A DNA stretch of 64,000 nucleotides from Rhynchosporium graminicola (Eukaryota; Ascomycota; Leotiomycetes; Helotiales; Ploettnerulaceae): the NCBI GenBank assembly GCA_900074885.1, contig FJUW01000046.1, positions 460,736-524,735 of the forward strand, given 5' to 3'. This document shows, one piece after another, positions 46,501 to 59,550 of the stretch. The notes under the pieces are model-generated. The model saw nothing but the letters and a program-made list of their open reading frames with translations. It was not told the origin of the DNA and made no database searches. How positions within the stretch are numbered: the first letter of the stretch is position 1; every line of letters begins with the position of its first letter. The translations under genes were made by a program, and so were the position numbers.

Positions 46501-46579
46501 TGGACAAGGTAGCGATGAACGAAAGGTGGCTTGGTTCAATCCTCGAAAGGCAGATGAGTTGATTCCTGATATCGAATAA
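43542..46579 (+). CDS. Polo-like protein kinase (Cdc5/Plo1 type)
   Basis: Ser/Thr kinase driving mitotic entry, spindle function, mitotic exit and septation. Three exons: 43542-43692, 43780-46022 and 46073-46579; introns 87 and 50 bp; 966 residues. The kinase domain (about 58-320) has the Gly loop LGKGGFAICY, Lys in YALKIVK (K89), catalytic HRDLKMGN (H180-D182), DFG (D200) and activation-loop TTLCGTPNYIAPE. A basic, Pro-rich linker follows. Two polo boxes come next: PB1 from about 610 (IIVVKWVDYTNKFGLGYILSNGSVG) and PB2 from about 735 (REKIVLWKKFANYMTAFG, VVTFYQRFGDVGCWLFCDGHFQFNFPDHTKIILS). The ~170-residue tail after PB2 is longer than in yeast Cdc5 but common in filamentous fungi. The reading frame crosses a donor-like GTAAGT at 46269 without need of an intron. 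Confidence 0.97.
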
Positions 46580-48566
46580 CGAGATTACGATCCTATACGG
46601 CCAAAATATTCTCTGCTCTTTGCCCGAGGTTCACTCACTCGGTTATTGCTTTAAAGGGCGTGTTGATTTTCTTTTGGAGCGTATGAACTTGTTTTCTTTC
46701 CTTTTAACTTCCGTATGGCGTTATATGGCTGGGATAGGCATAGTTTTAGGCGCTCGGCGGACGGCGGACGGCGGGACGGACTGGCTTCCTCTATTTCTTC
46801 TTTTTCCTTTACCGTCACAGTCACTGGAAGGAGCTCTTTGCTTAGCTATTTGCTTACTTGCATCATGCTGCAGCGAATGATAACCCAAAGCATAGTCTTG
46901 CATTGTTTTCTTTTTTTTTCGGGAAGGCGAGGCGGTCGAAAGGAACAAAACAGAAACCAACAAGCTTTTTTGTAAATAGACAAGCGAGAAACCGAATGAA
47001 CAGACAAAATCATCCTACAATGCCCCATTTGGCACCCACGATTTACGGTGCAGGCTCTCTGCCATCTTGACAACTAGATAAAGCACATCATAATATCTTA
47101 AGAGTTGTCTGGCGTTTTTACGTCAAACCGATATGACATGTTGTCAATAGAGCATTGAGCAAAAGAAAAGGGGAACAGAAGCTTTGCTGTCTTGCCACTA
47201 CGAAAGCAGGCACTTATTTAGTCTTTGCTCTCGCAATCTCATGTTGTAGCGCGCAGGAAAGTCGACTGACTGTATGATTGTGTGTGACGACTTTGTTTCC
47301 CGAAAAAAATTTGAAAATTTTTTGAGGATGTGTATGTGATGCTGGCTACAACATGTCATTCAATCACTTCTTGAAAACTGTAGTGTAACAAGCTAAAGAA
47401 ATGATTTTCTAAAGGAGGGAGTGGATTTAAGTATCCTATTGGATTACGTGAGTCACTGTATAAATTACATGGTTTCGTGAATAGAATCTGTGGCTGTATA
47501 GATGGTATAGATAGATCAGAGGTAAGTAAGTTGAAGAGAGAGAGAGAGAGGGCCTGGGGGGCAAGGAGTGGGGGAGTATATTTCCAACACACAACAATCC
47601 AACTTTTAGGTGTTTACGTTAGATGTGTATGAATGAATGCATGCACATCAACTGCAACCCCTCCCTCCTCTCCAGTTCTCGAATTCCGAGAGAGAGGATA
47701 GCGCATTCGTTCTACGCCATCCGATCGATCTCGTCCCAAACTCTTTTTTCCTTGTTCTTGCACATTCAGGGGGTGTGTGTACATGCCAGAACCAGATCTA
47801 CTTAAAATTCCCTCCCCTAACCTTTCTCTTCCCGGGCATTGGTTGATATGTCATAGATGTAAGATTACAAGAGAGTGACAACGCGAATAAGAATTGTGAT
47901 GTGGACAGCCATAGGAAGAAATATGGCACGAATGGCAAGTGACAAAGATAGCTTTGTATAACAAAAATAGCTGAGATTAAATTAGACACGACTATATCCC
48001 GTGAGAGATGTCAGATGCAGATTTTAGATGGAACAAGTAAGACACAGGGAGAAGAAAAGGGAGGAGGGATAAACTTTTGATGGTGTATATATTTGTATTT
48101 TATTAGTGTGGCATTTCATGCGTGAACGAGTCTTGCTTTTGGCTTTTGAGGTGTGGGTAGGTCTCTAGATATTATTTTGAAATGCAGACAGACGCAGATG
48201 TAGATTCAACGCAATGCAGATGTGATAAAAGCCGTACAAGAAATGAATAGGGACAGAAGCAGATGAGAGCTGGAAATGAGGAGGGAGAAGGCTACACAAC
48301 AGAATCAAAATCAGAGGAAAACCAGAATGAAGTGAGTTTGACTTGAGACTTGTGCAGATCTTCTCTTCATTCTGCCTTATTGCTATCCTCCCTCGCTCTA
48401 CTCTTTCGTACGTGCATGCAAGCAGGCGAGCTACAAAAGTGACCAAAACAGTGCTAACGAAAAATCACCAAGTCATCTCATCTCATCTCATCATGTCATG
48501 TTATGTCATGTCCACGTCCGTCGTCGAAGATTCTTTAGTCAGCCAGGCACATCTCCTATCATCACA
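46580..48566. other. Convergent intergenic region, 2.0 kb, no gene seen
   Basis: It lies between the 3' ends of the Polo kinase and chitin synthase activator genes. Many short frames, none with a domain. It has a CGGACGG-type patch at about 46750-46780, an (AG)8 run at 47535-47550 and CTCAT/ATGTC pentamer runs at about 48474-48512. Confidence 0.5.
47535..47550. repeat. (AG)8 microsatellite
   Basis: A perfect AG dinucleotide run, intergenic. Confidence 0.85.
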
Positions 48567-50713
48567 TCACATCACCACGCAGTCTTTCTCGTTCTTCTCG
48601 CTTACGCCGTTATTTTTCTTGATCTTCGCTCCGTTTGCGTTCCGCGGCGGCGCTACTTCCATCTGTGTGCCTCCACTAGCTGCTGCCCGGATGGCAGCGA
48701 GTCTGTGTTTGGCGCGCTCGTCACCTGAATCTGCTGCTTTCACGTACCAAACATTTGCTTCAAGAGGATCTCGGCGGGTACCGATGCCCATTTCGGTAAA
48801 GTAGCCTACTGCGTACTCGGCTTTGGTGAGACCTGTTTCAATGTCAGTTTGGGAGCTGCTGGGGGGGCATCTAAGTACATACCAGATTCCGCTGCTTGGC
48901 GCGCCCATTCGTAGGCTTCGTTCTCATCTTTCTCGAGTACTGGCTCGGCACCAACCATATACCAGGCACATAACGCCATCATGGCAAGTGAGTGCCCTTT
49001 CTGTGCTGCTCCGGTGTAGAAATGTACACTTAATGCCGGATCTCGTGGGCAAGAAAGTTTTCCGTGCTCATAAGAATCGCCTAGTCGGTAGCATGCCTCA
49101 GGATGACCAAGATCTGCTGCTTGTGTGAACAACTGAGCTGCATATACCTCGTCCTGGAAGACATCGTCCCCATATCCGGTTTCGTAGAGAAGACCGAGGT
49201 GATAAGGCGCCGCGTTGTACTGTATATCAGCCGAATCTGTTGCGCGCTTAAGCCATTTGAGTCCCTCCCTGTACTTGTTCATGCCAAGATCTCCTGATAA
49301 ACAAGCTCGACCAAGACGGGTCATGGCACCAGGATGGTTTTTCGAAGCTGACTGGCGATAGAACTGCACGGCTTTAGCCGGATCCTTCCTACAGCCCCAG
49401 CCAAACTCGTAACATAAAGCAGCTCGATATCCGGATTCTGCATGGCCGTGTTTACTGGCAGCCACAAATAAAGGGAAGGCCGTTGAATAATCCTCCTTTC
49501 CTTTGCTGAACAAGCCCGAAGCATATCCATCGGCGAGGTAATACTGAGCAAATGGATAACTTCGATCAGACAATTTTTGCAACATGTGTTTCGCTTCGGT
49601 CAAGAGTTCCTGTGGTGAAGCTTGCGGCTTCTCTATGTAGGGACTTTCGAGGTCACGATTGCCAGGTCTTGGACTTGCTTTCCCAGATGATGCATCTCCA
49701 TCCTGGCTCAGACCTGACTCTTGCGCAGCTTGTATCAGGAAGATAGCAAAAGCGTATTGTGTTTCGGAATCATTCAATTTCTTGACATTTTGTCTATACA
49801 TCTCCAAAGTCTTTGCCATGCTGAGCAGCGAGGCATTGGTCCCCACAACAGACCGCAGCTGTGAATTGTCCATGGAGATTGGCGGTGGAGGTGCTTGGGG
49901 ATATGACATATTGGCCAAATCAACGTAAGATAAAGGCCTATTGTCGTTGGATCGTCCAGAATGTGCTGATGGAGCACGCCCACCCCAATTGGGAGACCCA
50001 GGTGATCTACCTCGAGGTCCCATGTCCGAGTATGTGGACAGTGGGCGTTGGAGAGGTGTACTTCTCCCCACTTGAGATGTTGGGGTCAAGTGTCGATTTA
50101 TTGATTGCCCAACGTCGACCAGATCGTTTCCATAGGGACTGAATTGCCCCCGATTCCGGTTAACACCACCTTCAGAATTGTGCGATTGGTGGTAATATTG
50201 AAGTCGAGGCACTGCCTGGACCTCTACTTCGTGGCCATTCTCGTCAACATTCCCATATCCACCTCGCCTTTGCATTTCGTCAGAAGGCGTCCTCGAACGT
50301 ACAGCGGCCCCAGGCGAGAGCACAGGCGCCTGCTTCTGTTGTGATTGCGTACCTTTTGGTGAATCGTATGCCGGACGAAAAGGGATGCCTTGAACTATCG
50401 GTATTTGAGGTTCTGCGCGATCATATTGTGCGAAATCATATTGCTCAGACTCTTGTGGGAAGTTGGCGTTCCCTTCCTCGATCGTAGCTACAGAGGACCG
50501 AGGTGGCCAATCCTCCCGTTGCACATTTATTTTGACTGGTGACATTGGAGCTCCATGCATACGCCCCGAAGCCGGTAAGGGTATCTGTGGAAGTGCCTTT
50601 CTATTCGGGCTACCACCGTTCTCTTTGTGCTCGCTGTTTTCCACGAACCTGGGCGAAGTGGTAATCGGTTGAGGATTCCGAGGCGGTGATCCAGGAAAGG
50701 CTTGTGACTCCAT
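48567..50713 (-). CDS. Chitin synthase activator, Skt5/Chs4 type (Sel1 repeats, CAAX box)
   Basis: Two exons, 50713-48883 and 48832-48567, with a 50-bp intron; 698 residues. The N-terminal ~270 residues are disordered, Pro/Arg/Ser rich. From about 370 come Sel1-like helical repeats with their alternating Ala/Gly pattern: YPFAQYYLADGYASGLFSKG, AESGYRAALCYEFGWGC, PGAMTRLGRACLSGDLG, AAPYHLGLLYETGYG, PEACYRLGDSYEHG, LAMMALCAWYMVGAEP and AEYAVGYFTEMGIG. The protein ends KDCVVM, a CAAX farnesylation box as in yeast Chs4/Skt5, which needs it to recruit and activate chitin synthase III at the membrane. Skipping the intron would give a 635-residue form without the CAAX. It faces away from a class IV chitin synthase, its expected partner, about 4 kb off. 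Confidence 0.93.
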
Positions 50714-53700
50714 TGTGATTGTTTGTTTATGAAGACTTCCCCAACCCTCCGATCCTCCTTCCTGCCAACTTTCTGTGTCGTTCGAAGCCCTTCTAGAAAG
50801 TGATAGTATTGTAATCGCTCAATGGGAACTTGTGAAGTATTGCCACAGAGCAAGCCCTCGAATATAGGAACTCTTCTTTTCGCAGCAAGTGGGATATTTG
50901 AAGTGAAGTTCAAAAATCCTACGTAGGAGAACGAGACATCAGCATGAGATTAGAAGCGGAAGTGAATCTGGAGGAAAGAGGGGAAGTATGATCCCATTGA
51001 ATGGAATCCGGAGGGAACAGCTCTTACCGGACGTCGACCGATCTAAAGCGTTGAATGTGCAACTATGTCTCCGAATTCTGGCTGCGAAGGACAAATCTGA
51101 GTTTGATTTGAAATGTTTCCTTGCTTTCCAACATGAATAGTGACAGGCGAGGAGCACGAACAATTTAGTGAACTGTTCAGACAACGAATATCACTGTTTC
51201 ACGTAGCTAAAATGCTAGCGATGCAACCCCCCGGTACGCAGACCCTGGTCTGGCAGTATGTCCGTACCTGCGGTAGTGATGCCTGCTCGTCCGCTTTGGA
51301 TTTGACGCCGCCGTGAATACGGGGAGGGGACGACGATCGACGGCAACACGAGCCGTGGTTGTGGGTGTGTAATGTTGATCGCAGGCGCCGGTTGAATTAT
51401 ATGAGCGCGCGCAATGGATATGTTTCTCGAGATTTGCTCTTAATTGGTTCGAGATGATGTTGGTCGCCGCAATGAACTGTTTCCTTGATCGTGTCAGGAA
51501 TGTAGAGAAGAATGCAACTAACTGTTCAAGACATCCGTACGTCAGATCGTCTTCTTGAACCGGACAGGACCCTGTCTGCGCTGCCACTTGTTGTAGTTTT
51601 ATGGCGATGTAGTGCAGTGCAATGCAGTGTGTTTTCAGCGGCCACCCAGAGCAATCCCCTGCTGAAAGTGAAAGGAGGGAAAATGTCGTGAAACCTGCGG
51701 GGAAGCAGTCCGATCTTCTTTTCGAATTCGAGAAGCTTCAAGGGGTCGAAAGACCACGATGAGACGGCTGTCCTTTCGCAGAGGTGAAATGATGGAGAAA
51801 GAACCAAATTTTCGGGCGCAGAGGTAGAGTAAATTCCTAAGAGGCGCAGTCTGGCAGAGAAAAAGTCGAAGGAGCCTCGAGATATAGACGGGGATCACTC
51901 TGGGGCTTCAGAAGCTTATCCTGGGCAAGGTTTTTGAGTTCCCGCGAGGCCTGAAGTTTATGCAGCAACCTTGGTGGTGATCAAATTGAAGGATATCACC
52001 AAAAGGCAATTCAAGACTATGCCATGCACCAATTGGAAGCGTTTCAAGGATAGCTGAGGGTGTTCGTAGGAAATGTCTAATCCAAGTCACTGAAATTGGA
52101 ACTATTCGAGTGGCACGTGTTTGCACGGAGTCCCCAAGGGGGGAAGTCGCGGTTTGGTGAGCAGATTTTGTTCCTCAAGTTTCACTTTCTATTTCACACA
52201 CATATCACTTTTATTCATCACGAAGTGCTTCGCGATTCCCTCCGCCTACTACCCGATCGACACTTTTCGTAAGTTTCTGCTCCTGCTCCTGGAAATGTTT
52301 GTTTACCAAATGCTTACTTGTTTCATAGGCTAGTGGCGCATCTTACGAAAAAGGGGCCTCGGGGTCGCTAGATCGTCGTGCCGTCGGGGTCGGCTGCGTT
52401 AGTCTGAACTCTGAAGTACATACAACACGCGTACGAGGAATTTTGGGTTGAAGCCGTCCTTGCTCTCGCGGATCATGCTTGTCTTGTACTCGTATCCAGC
52501 AGCTTGCTCCTGAACGTAACACTTCCAGCCTTATTTCCTTACTTACCTACCTATATGATCTGATTGCGGTCTGCGTGTATTTTCCCTCTTTCTCCAGGCT
52601 CATCGATCGAACTCAATGTAGAACCCGCGGTGTGTAAATCGGCAGCTCTAACTCTGTGTGTGTGTGTGTGTGCCGGGCCAAGATGCCAATGTCTCATTGA
52701 TTCTTAGAGGTAGACTTACTTGCTGGGCGTCGATCAACCTCCTTGCTCGTACAGTACTGCCACAAGCAAGGCCAACAATAAGGACTCGAAGAACTCTTCC
52801 AATGTGGTAAAGTCTCATTTTCATGCCCAAAACACTTGGTGTACCGCTGCTCGACAAGCACAAGAGCACTCACCGTAGTAAAACCAATGCCAAATCGAAC
52901 TATACGGGTTTTACATTCTAGGACTCACTCCGCCACGGCTCTAGGATCTTGGAAGCCTTAGTACAACTCTGCAGATACTACTGCATGCAGTTAGATCTCA
53001 TACAAGTCTAAGTTATTCGTATACGAGATCAGATAGAGAAAACGGGTGTATTGGTGAGGGAAGAGGGGGCTCATATATCTACAGTATGGAAGCAGTCTCA
53101 TCCGGGCTTCAAATTCGTCATCGCAGCTCTTGAGAAAAGACGAGGCCCGGTGCTACCCCGCTAGCAAAAAGTCAATTCAAGTTGAAGCCTTTGAAGCTGT
53201 GACACTTCCCCAGGTTGTCAGGTTGTGCACACACTCAGACTGTGGTGTCTGAAACCCCGGGTATCGTGGATCTCCTTGGAGATAGCATTTGCCCGAAACC
53301 CGCAATTCAGAGTTGCGGGAATCTGCAAACCTTGAGCTGCATCGATCGTAACGATAGGTAGGAAAAGGTAAAGCATATCTACTCTCGTCTCCGCCCAGAA
53401 AGTATGATAAGGAATTGCTCGTTAGATAGGTCAGAATCGCATCTTGATCTTGCTTCTGAAGTTACTAAGACCTGGAGGGGTTGTAGGAGTGAGTGCATGC
53501 TGGAGTAGTCATCTATCGCTCGCCACTGCTGGGACACCCGAACAGGCGCCTCACTCCAAGATCCCGTATTCAGTTGATGTGACCGTTGGCACAGGACGTC
53601 CAAAGCGACATCCTCTTCCGAGCCATAGCCATAGCCAAAGCCATACCCATATACGAGCGCCACAAGACACAAGACCTGACCTGACCCGACCTGACCTGTT

Positions 53701-54763
53701 TGACGGAAGTATTCCTACGAGCGAGGTACACGCCCGCCCGCCTTCATCCAGTTCCCGCCCCATCAGGACCTCGTAACAAGCTTCTAAAGATGCTAGAGGT
53801 GAGTCTCCAAACCTTTTCTGGTAGGTGTACAAGTAGTCATCTAGTCAGCAAGGCTTCTCCTTCACCTTTTATTCTTAGCGCAGAGATCTCCAGAGCAACA
53901 GTATTTTTAGCATCATTTCTTCTTCAAGTAGTACCTCGGTACCTACTCAGTTGCATTTTCCGATCGTTGCCCATTCTGACGCAAGCGAGCAAAACATCGC
54001 CCCTGGAGCTGGGCAGCGCAGGCTCCAGGGGTACAGTACGGTGTAGGTACGGTAGGGTACGGGGGTAGGGGTGCTCAGGGTAGTCAGTCCGTCCTGTCCC
54101 ACCTCAATTCTTGATGAGCCAGAGGCAAGTTCGAAGATCCAATAGCTTTTATGTCAGTGTTTGTCAGTCTGCCTCTGCATAGCGAGCGACGGCAATTCCG
54201 ATCTCCGTCTTGAGTCTCTTTTGTGACTTCGTCGAGAAGAGCCTGTTTACTCCTCTTCATCGTTACCGTTCGTTACCTTTCACGCTTCACATTCGTTTAC
54301 AGGGCATTCTCTTGCCTTCCGGTTGCTTTTTTGAAACCCTGAGACTCGCCCCTTGGTTCTTTGTTAATTGATAGCGACGACGACCACGGATTCTGGCGGG
54401 GACATACTACGACATTCATCCTGCCATTGCTACCCATCAGTTCGATAGCCTCACAAATCAGCAGAAGTAGTGGGGTCTCAGCTAGAAGGGATTCTGGGAG
54501 GAACCTTAATCTCGTCGCCCAAGGAACCAATCCCCGCTACATCATATTGCCAGGGTTGAAGTTGTATATCGACAAACTTCAAACAGTACATTACCCTCCT
54601 TTTGCTGCCGGCTTTAGTCAGTATCAATGTATGTCCACTATCCAGCCGCGTGAATTGCTCCCTACATTCTTCTGTTGGGGCGCTGTCAACACTTGGCGGG
54701 TTATTCTTCGACAACCAAAACAAACCATCAGTGCTGGCTCCTCACAGCCCCAAACACAGCACA
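50714..54763. promoter_or_regulatory. 4.0 kb divergent region between chitin synthase activator and chitin synthase
   Basis: No convincing gene is seen. It must contain both promoters and long leaders. An intron-like segment at 52269-52328 (GTAAGT...CATAG) joins no recognisable coding frame. Simple repeats: (TG)9 at 52655-52672, a CCATAGCCATAGCCA-type run near 53622-53650 and an ACCTGACCTGACCCG run at about 53676-53700. GGTAGGTA-like words recur near 53930-54060. Confidence 0.5.
52655..52672. repeat. (TG)9 microsatellite
   Basis: A perfect TG run in the long intergenic region. Confidence 0.9.
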
Positions 54764-57700
54764 ATGGCGAAAGCGAAGTAATTATGGATGACAGAGGATA
54801 CTCGATCAATTACTAACATCAATTTCCTTGTAGAGCTATGGCGACGCCCAACCCCGAGTCTCCCTTACAAGAGCAAAAATCCATATACCAGAACTCGCCT
54901 TCGCGACGACGTCAACCACAAGATGAGGAGGTAGGATACTTTCAAGGCCATGGGATGTCCCCTACGAGGCATCGCCGCGATCAATCGAAATCCTCTTTCG
55001 CAGAAACACATGCCACCTCGCTCTTGACACCTACAATCTCACTCGATCCCTTGGAGCCACCACTTCGATCGGGCACGCCTAGCCATGAACTTGGGCGGAA
55101 AAGGAGCCTGATTCGACCGGAGCGCAATCGAATCGATCAAAATCATCCGAATTATCACTACAGACAACATGCCGCTAAGATGAACGTGCTGCCTTCTTCG
55201 ACTGGTAACGATCCTATAATGGAAGACTTGGAGTCGGAAGTCGCTGCGACAGAAACCTCTGGTCTGAGAATATACGGAGATGTTGACTCAGATGTTTCTC
55301 CGCCACCGAAGAAGAGCAGACGTAGACATCGCTCAGTGCCTCGAGATACAGACTCCACGGAAAAGACAGCTGAGCCGCGAACCCGGACCAAGCTGAGGAG
55401 AGAGAAAACACGCAAAATGACGAAGGAGGAGAAGGAGATACAGAAGCAATTGGATGCAGTCACACCACCGAGTTTGTGGAATGTCTATTGCTCAATTGTT
55501 ACATTTTGGTGTCCGGCATTCTGTATGAAGTGCTTTGGAATGCCGGCCAAGGAGCAGCAGAGAGCTTGGAGAGAAAAGATGGGTTTGATCAGCATCATCC
55601 TGCTGATTATGGCATGTGTTGGTTTCCTTACTTTCGGATTTACTGCTACCGTTTGCGGAAATCCAGGACTACGATTACGCGTAAACCATGTTGATGCTGG
55701 CTACATGATCTTCCACGGGAAAGCGTATGATCTCTCTAAATCCAAGCATCCGATCGCTCGAGGTATTACAGCGAACGCCAACGTACTTTACGATCTCCCT
55801 GAAAAACATGGAGGCCAAGATGGAAGCTTCCTCTTTCAGAACGTTAACGGAAAATGTAAAGATTTGATCACTTTGAGCCAAGACTCGGATGTTCCGACCA
55901 ACTCGGACAAAGATCTCGCCTGGTACTTCCCCTGCACAACATTCAATCAGGATGGCTCAACTCCAGTAAACACGTCGATGCCATTCTATCTCGGTTACGC
56001 ATGTCACACTTCTGGTCTTGGCCGTGAGGCATTCTACAGTCTCAGGAGTGCTGGTGATGTCTACTTCAACTGGGATGACATCAGAAACGTATCGAGGAAC
56101 TTGATTGTCTACTCCGGAAACGTCTTGGATCTCGATCTTCTCAACTGGTTCAACGGAACAGAGGTTACAATACCAGCAGAATTCCAACGCCTCCGCGATC
56201 GCTCGTCAGCCTATAACGCCGCTGTTCATGGCAGAGACGTCACACATGCCTTCCAGGGCAAGAGAGAGAAACATATCGCTCAATGTCTGGAGCAGATCAT
56301 CAAGGTCGGAACCGTGGACACCGAGACCGTTGGTTGTATCGCGTCCAAGGTCGTCCTATACGTCTCTCTGGTATTCATCTTGTCCATCGTTGTATCGAAA
56401 TTTCTTTTAGCAATTCTGTTCCAGTGGTTCTTCAGCAGAAAGTTCGCCGCATCGAAGACTTCGCAATCTTCCAACAAGAAAAAGAGAGCCAAGCAAATCG
56501 AGGACTGGTCAAATGACATCTATCGGGCTCCTCCCAGGATCCCGGGTGACATTGGAAGCACTACGGTGGGATCTGACAGAACGAGCAAGAGAGGAAGCAC
56601 TTTCCTTCCTACAACTTCTCGCTTCTCAAGTCCCTATGATGCAGAAAGTAGGCTGTCTCGAGTTGGTCGTCCTCAGCCCACTACCATGGCAAGCCAAACT
56701 TCGACAGCTGCACTTCTACTGCCCAACCCTGTTTTCAAGCATCATCAGAATGGCAGCCGAACCAGCATGTTGCGCTCTGATGGATACAGTGGCTCAACAG
56801 ACTTCGAAGGCCCAGGTCCTGCTGGCTTTATTCACGAGTCTGTTGTTCCTCAACCACCAGCTGATTGGCAGCCATTTGGATATCCTCTTGCACATACCAT
56901 CTGTCTAGTCACAGCTTATTCCGAAGGAGAGCTTGGCATTCGAACGACCCTAGACTCCGTTGCCATGACTGATTACCCAAATAGTCACAAGACAATTCTC
57001 GTTGTTTGTGACGGTGTCATTAAGGGCAAAGGAGAATCAATGTCAACGCCCGATATCGTACTTAGCATGATGAAGGACCACTCAATTCTCCCAGACGAGG
57101 TCCCGGCCTTCTCATATGTTGCAGTTTCCAGTGGATCTAAGAGGCACAACATGGCCAAGGTCTATTCTGGATTCTACGATTACGGTCTCAATTCATCGAT
57201 CCCCGGGGAAAGACAACAGCGAGTTCCCATGATGTGCATCGTCAAATGTGGTACACCCGACGAAGCCTCAAAGAGCAAGCCAGGAAACAGGGGCAAGCGG
57301 GACAGTCAGATCATTTTAATGTCTTTCTTACAAAAAGTCATGTTTGACGAGCGTATGACTGAGCTTGAATTTGAGATGTTTAACGGATTGTGGAAGGTCA
57401 CTGGAATATCCCCGGATTTCTATGAGACCGTTCTCATGGTTGATGCCGACACGAAGGTTTTCCCAGACAGCTTGACCCACATGGTTTCTGCCATGGTCAA
57501 GGATCCTGAGATCATGGGTCTCTGCGGTGAGACAAAGATTGCCAATAAGCGAGCTTCCTGGGTATCGGCTATCCAAGTATTCGAGTACTTCATCTCCCAT
57601 CATCTCTCGAAATCTTTCGAATCGGTCTTTGGTGGTGTTACCTGTCTTCCTGGATGTTTCTGTATGTACCGCATCAAGGCACCCAAGGGTGGGCAAAACT

Positions 57701-58576
57701 ATTGGGTTCCCATTCTCGCCAATCCTGATGTCGTAGAGCACTACTCGGAAAACGTGGTAGATACTCTGCACAAGAAGAATTTGCTCCTACTGGGAGAGGA
57801 TCGTTATCTTTCGACCCTCATGCTTCGTACATTTCCTAAGCGAAAGCAAGTATTCGTTCCCCAGGCGGTTTGCAAAACAACCGTTCCAGAAACCTTCTCT
57901 GTCCTCCTATCCCAACGTCGTCGATGGATCAACAGCACAGTACACAATCTCATGGAACTTGTTCTGGTTAGAGACCTCTGCGGTACTTTCTGCTTCAGTA
58001 TGCAATTTGTCGTTGCTATTGAGTTGATTGGTACCTTGGTACTGCCAGCCGCTATTGCATTCACTTTTTACGTCGGTAAGTAACACCATCATTCTATGAC
58101 TCCGAACCCAAATTTCATTGCTAAAATAAAATTTAGTCGTCGTTTCCATCATTGGTCCAGTCCAAGTCATACCACTCGTATTGCTATCACTGATTCTCGG
58201 TCTTCCTGCCGTCCTCATCGTCCTTACCGCTCACCGTTGGTCCTACGTCGTATGGATGTTCATCTACCTTCTCTCTCTACCCATCTGGAATTTCGTCCTT
58301 CCAGTCTACGCATTCTGGAAATTCGACGATTTCTCCTGGGGTGATACTCGTAAGACAGCTGGCGAGGGCAAGGTCAAGAAAGCAGGTATCGAATACGAGG
58401 GCGAATTCGACAGCTCCAAGATCACAATGAAGAGATGGGGCGATTTTGAGCGAGACCGTCGGCAGAGGTCTAATGCCGGCTGGAATGCCTACAGCAGTAA
58501 GGAGGGCAGCCATATGAGCACGCAAGCCTATCCAGGACGACAACACGCCGGTTTTGATGAGTATTCGGATATTTGA
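54764..58576 (+). CDS. Class IV chitin synthase (Chs3-type)
   Basis: Membrane glycosyltransferase (GT2) polymerising UDP-GlcNAc into wall chitin. The main exon is 54834-58075 and the last exon 58137-58576 (intron 61 bp, GTAAGT..TTTAG). A 56-bp upstream intron (54778-54833, TACTAAC branch) would add a short exon from ATG 54764 (MAKAK), total 1231 residues; the alternative start is ATG 54838. Order: disordered basic N-tail, two membrane segments ([40 protein letters not shown]) flanking a cytochrome-b5-like region ([13 protein letters not shown]). Then the catalytic domain with [38 protein letters not shown] and QRRRW (about 1032-1036), followed by C-terminal membrane spans. No myosin motor, so not class V/VII. 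All key motifs are present. Its activator is the divergent neighbour. Confidence 0.95.
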
Positions 58577-59550
58577 GTAAGAGTAAAAGAGCAATTATGT
58601 GTCCGTCCATTGGGAGGCTGGGATTCTGTTTGGCGTTAGACTGTGGCCTGGATTAGAGAAAAACGAAAATTTGGTACAGGTCAAAACATGCATTGGGTGG
58701 TGAAGGGGCTTTACTTTATCACCAAGATGGCTGGCGTTTAAGTTTTATCAGTACATTTTGTTTCAGTGAGGTAGTTCAGCCTGCTTCATGTATTATCCTT
58801 CATTTGCATAGGGCGGGTTCAGGTCGGTGGAGGTGTTTCGGGCCTCTCAGACGCCTTGGTGGTTTCTCTGTTTGGATACTGTACTAATCAAGCATCTATT
58901 ACAATACCTTTTTAGACCAATTTGGCAGGTGATATTTTATAAAACGCGCGCGCCAGCGAGGTGAGGCGACAGAGGGAGTTATTCACTTTAGTCCGGAGTA
59001 AAGTAAACAATGAATCGCTTGCCGCTTGCTGCCTTACAATAAGAAGGCGAAGCGAGAGCAAGGCAAACCGATCCACTCCCCTTTCCGCTCGGCGCAACCC
59101 GTCCATCGACGTGGTTACCTGCCTGACCTACAATCTCATCTTTCTTCGAGTCTTCCAATCCGCGACATCGATCTTGCTTGGCGTCATTTCTGAGGCCACC
59201 ATCGTATAACGATAGTGTCGCATTGCATATCTATTCACAAACACGATTCTGCACGAGAAGAGAAGCTGCTCGTCTGCCTGAGACGCATTCGCTCGAGGAA
59301 GGCGTTGTCTTTGCAATTCCGAATGCGCGTTAAAAAGTCATCAGGAAGCGCAAGTTTGGTTCGAGATTTGGAATTTGAGATGGCGAACAAGATAAGCAAG
59401 CACATTGCATACAGTACCCATTGGCGCAATACCATGTCATAACATGTTTGGTTATATGCTTGATATGTGTGAAGGACTTCACTCTTTGAATTTACGAATC
59501 TTTAAAAAGACTCGCGCCCACAAGTGAGAAGATAAGTGTCACACTGACGT
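58577..59550. other. Intergenic, 970 bp, no gene seen
   Basis: It is the 3' side of the chitin synthase and upstream of the next plus-strand ORF. Mirror-image open frames on both strands at 58912-59209 and 59215-59442 have no domain and are not called. Confidence 0.5.

Noticed and set aside
52121..52333. Intron-like segment and a Phe-rich frame in the chitin synthase intergenic region
   Set aside because: The frame starts at TTG, has no ATG, and splicing 52269-52328 leads at once to a stop; no product is recognisable.
53551..53832. 93-codon minus-strand ORF with WVWLWLWLWLG
   Set aside because: It is produced by the CCATAGCCATAGCC simple repeat; no evidence of a gene.
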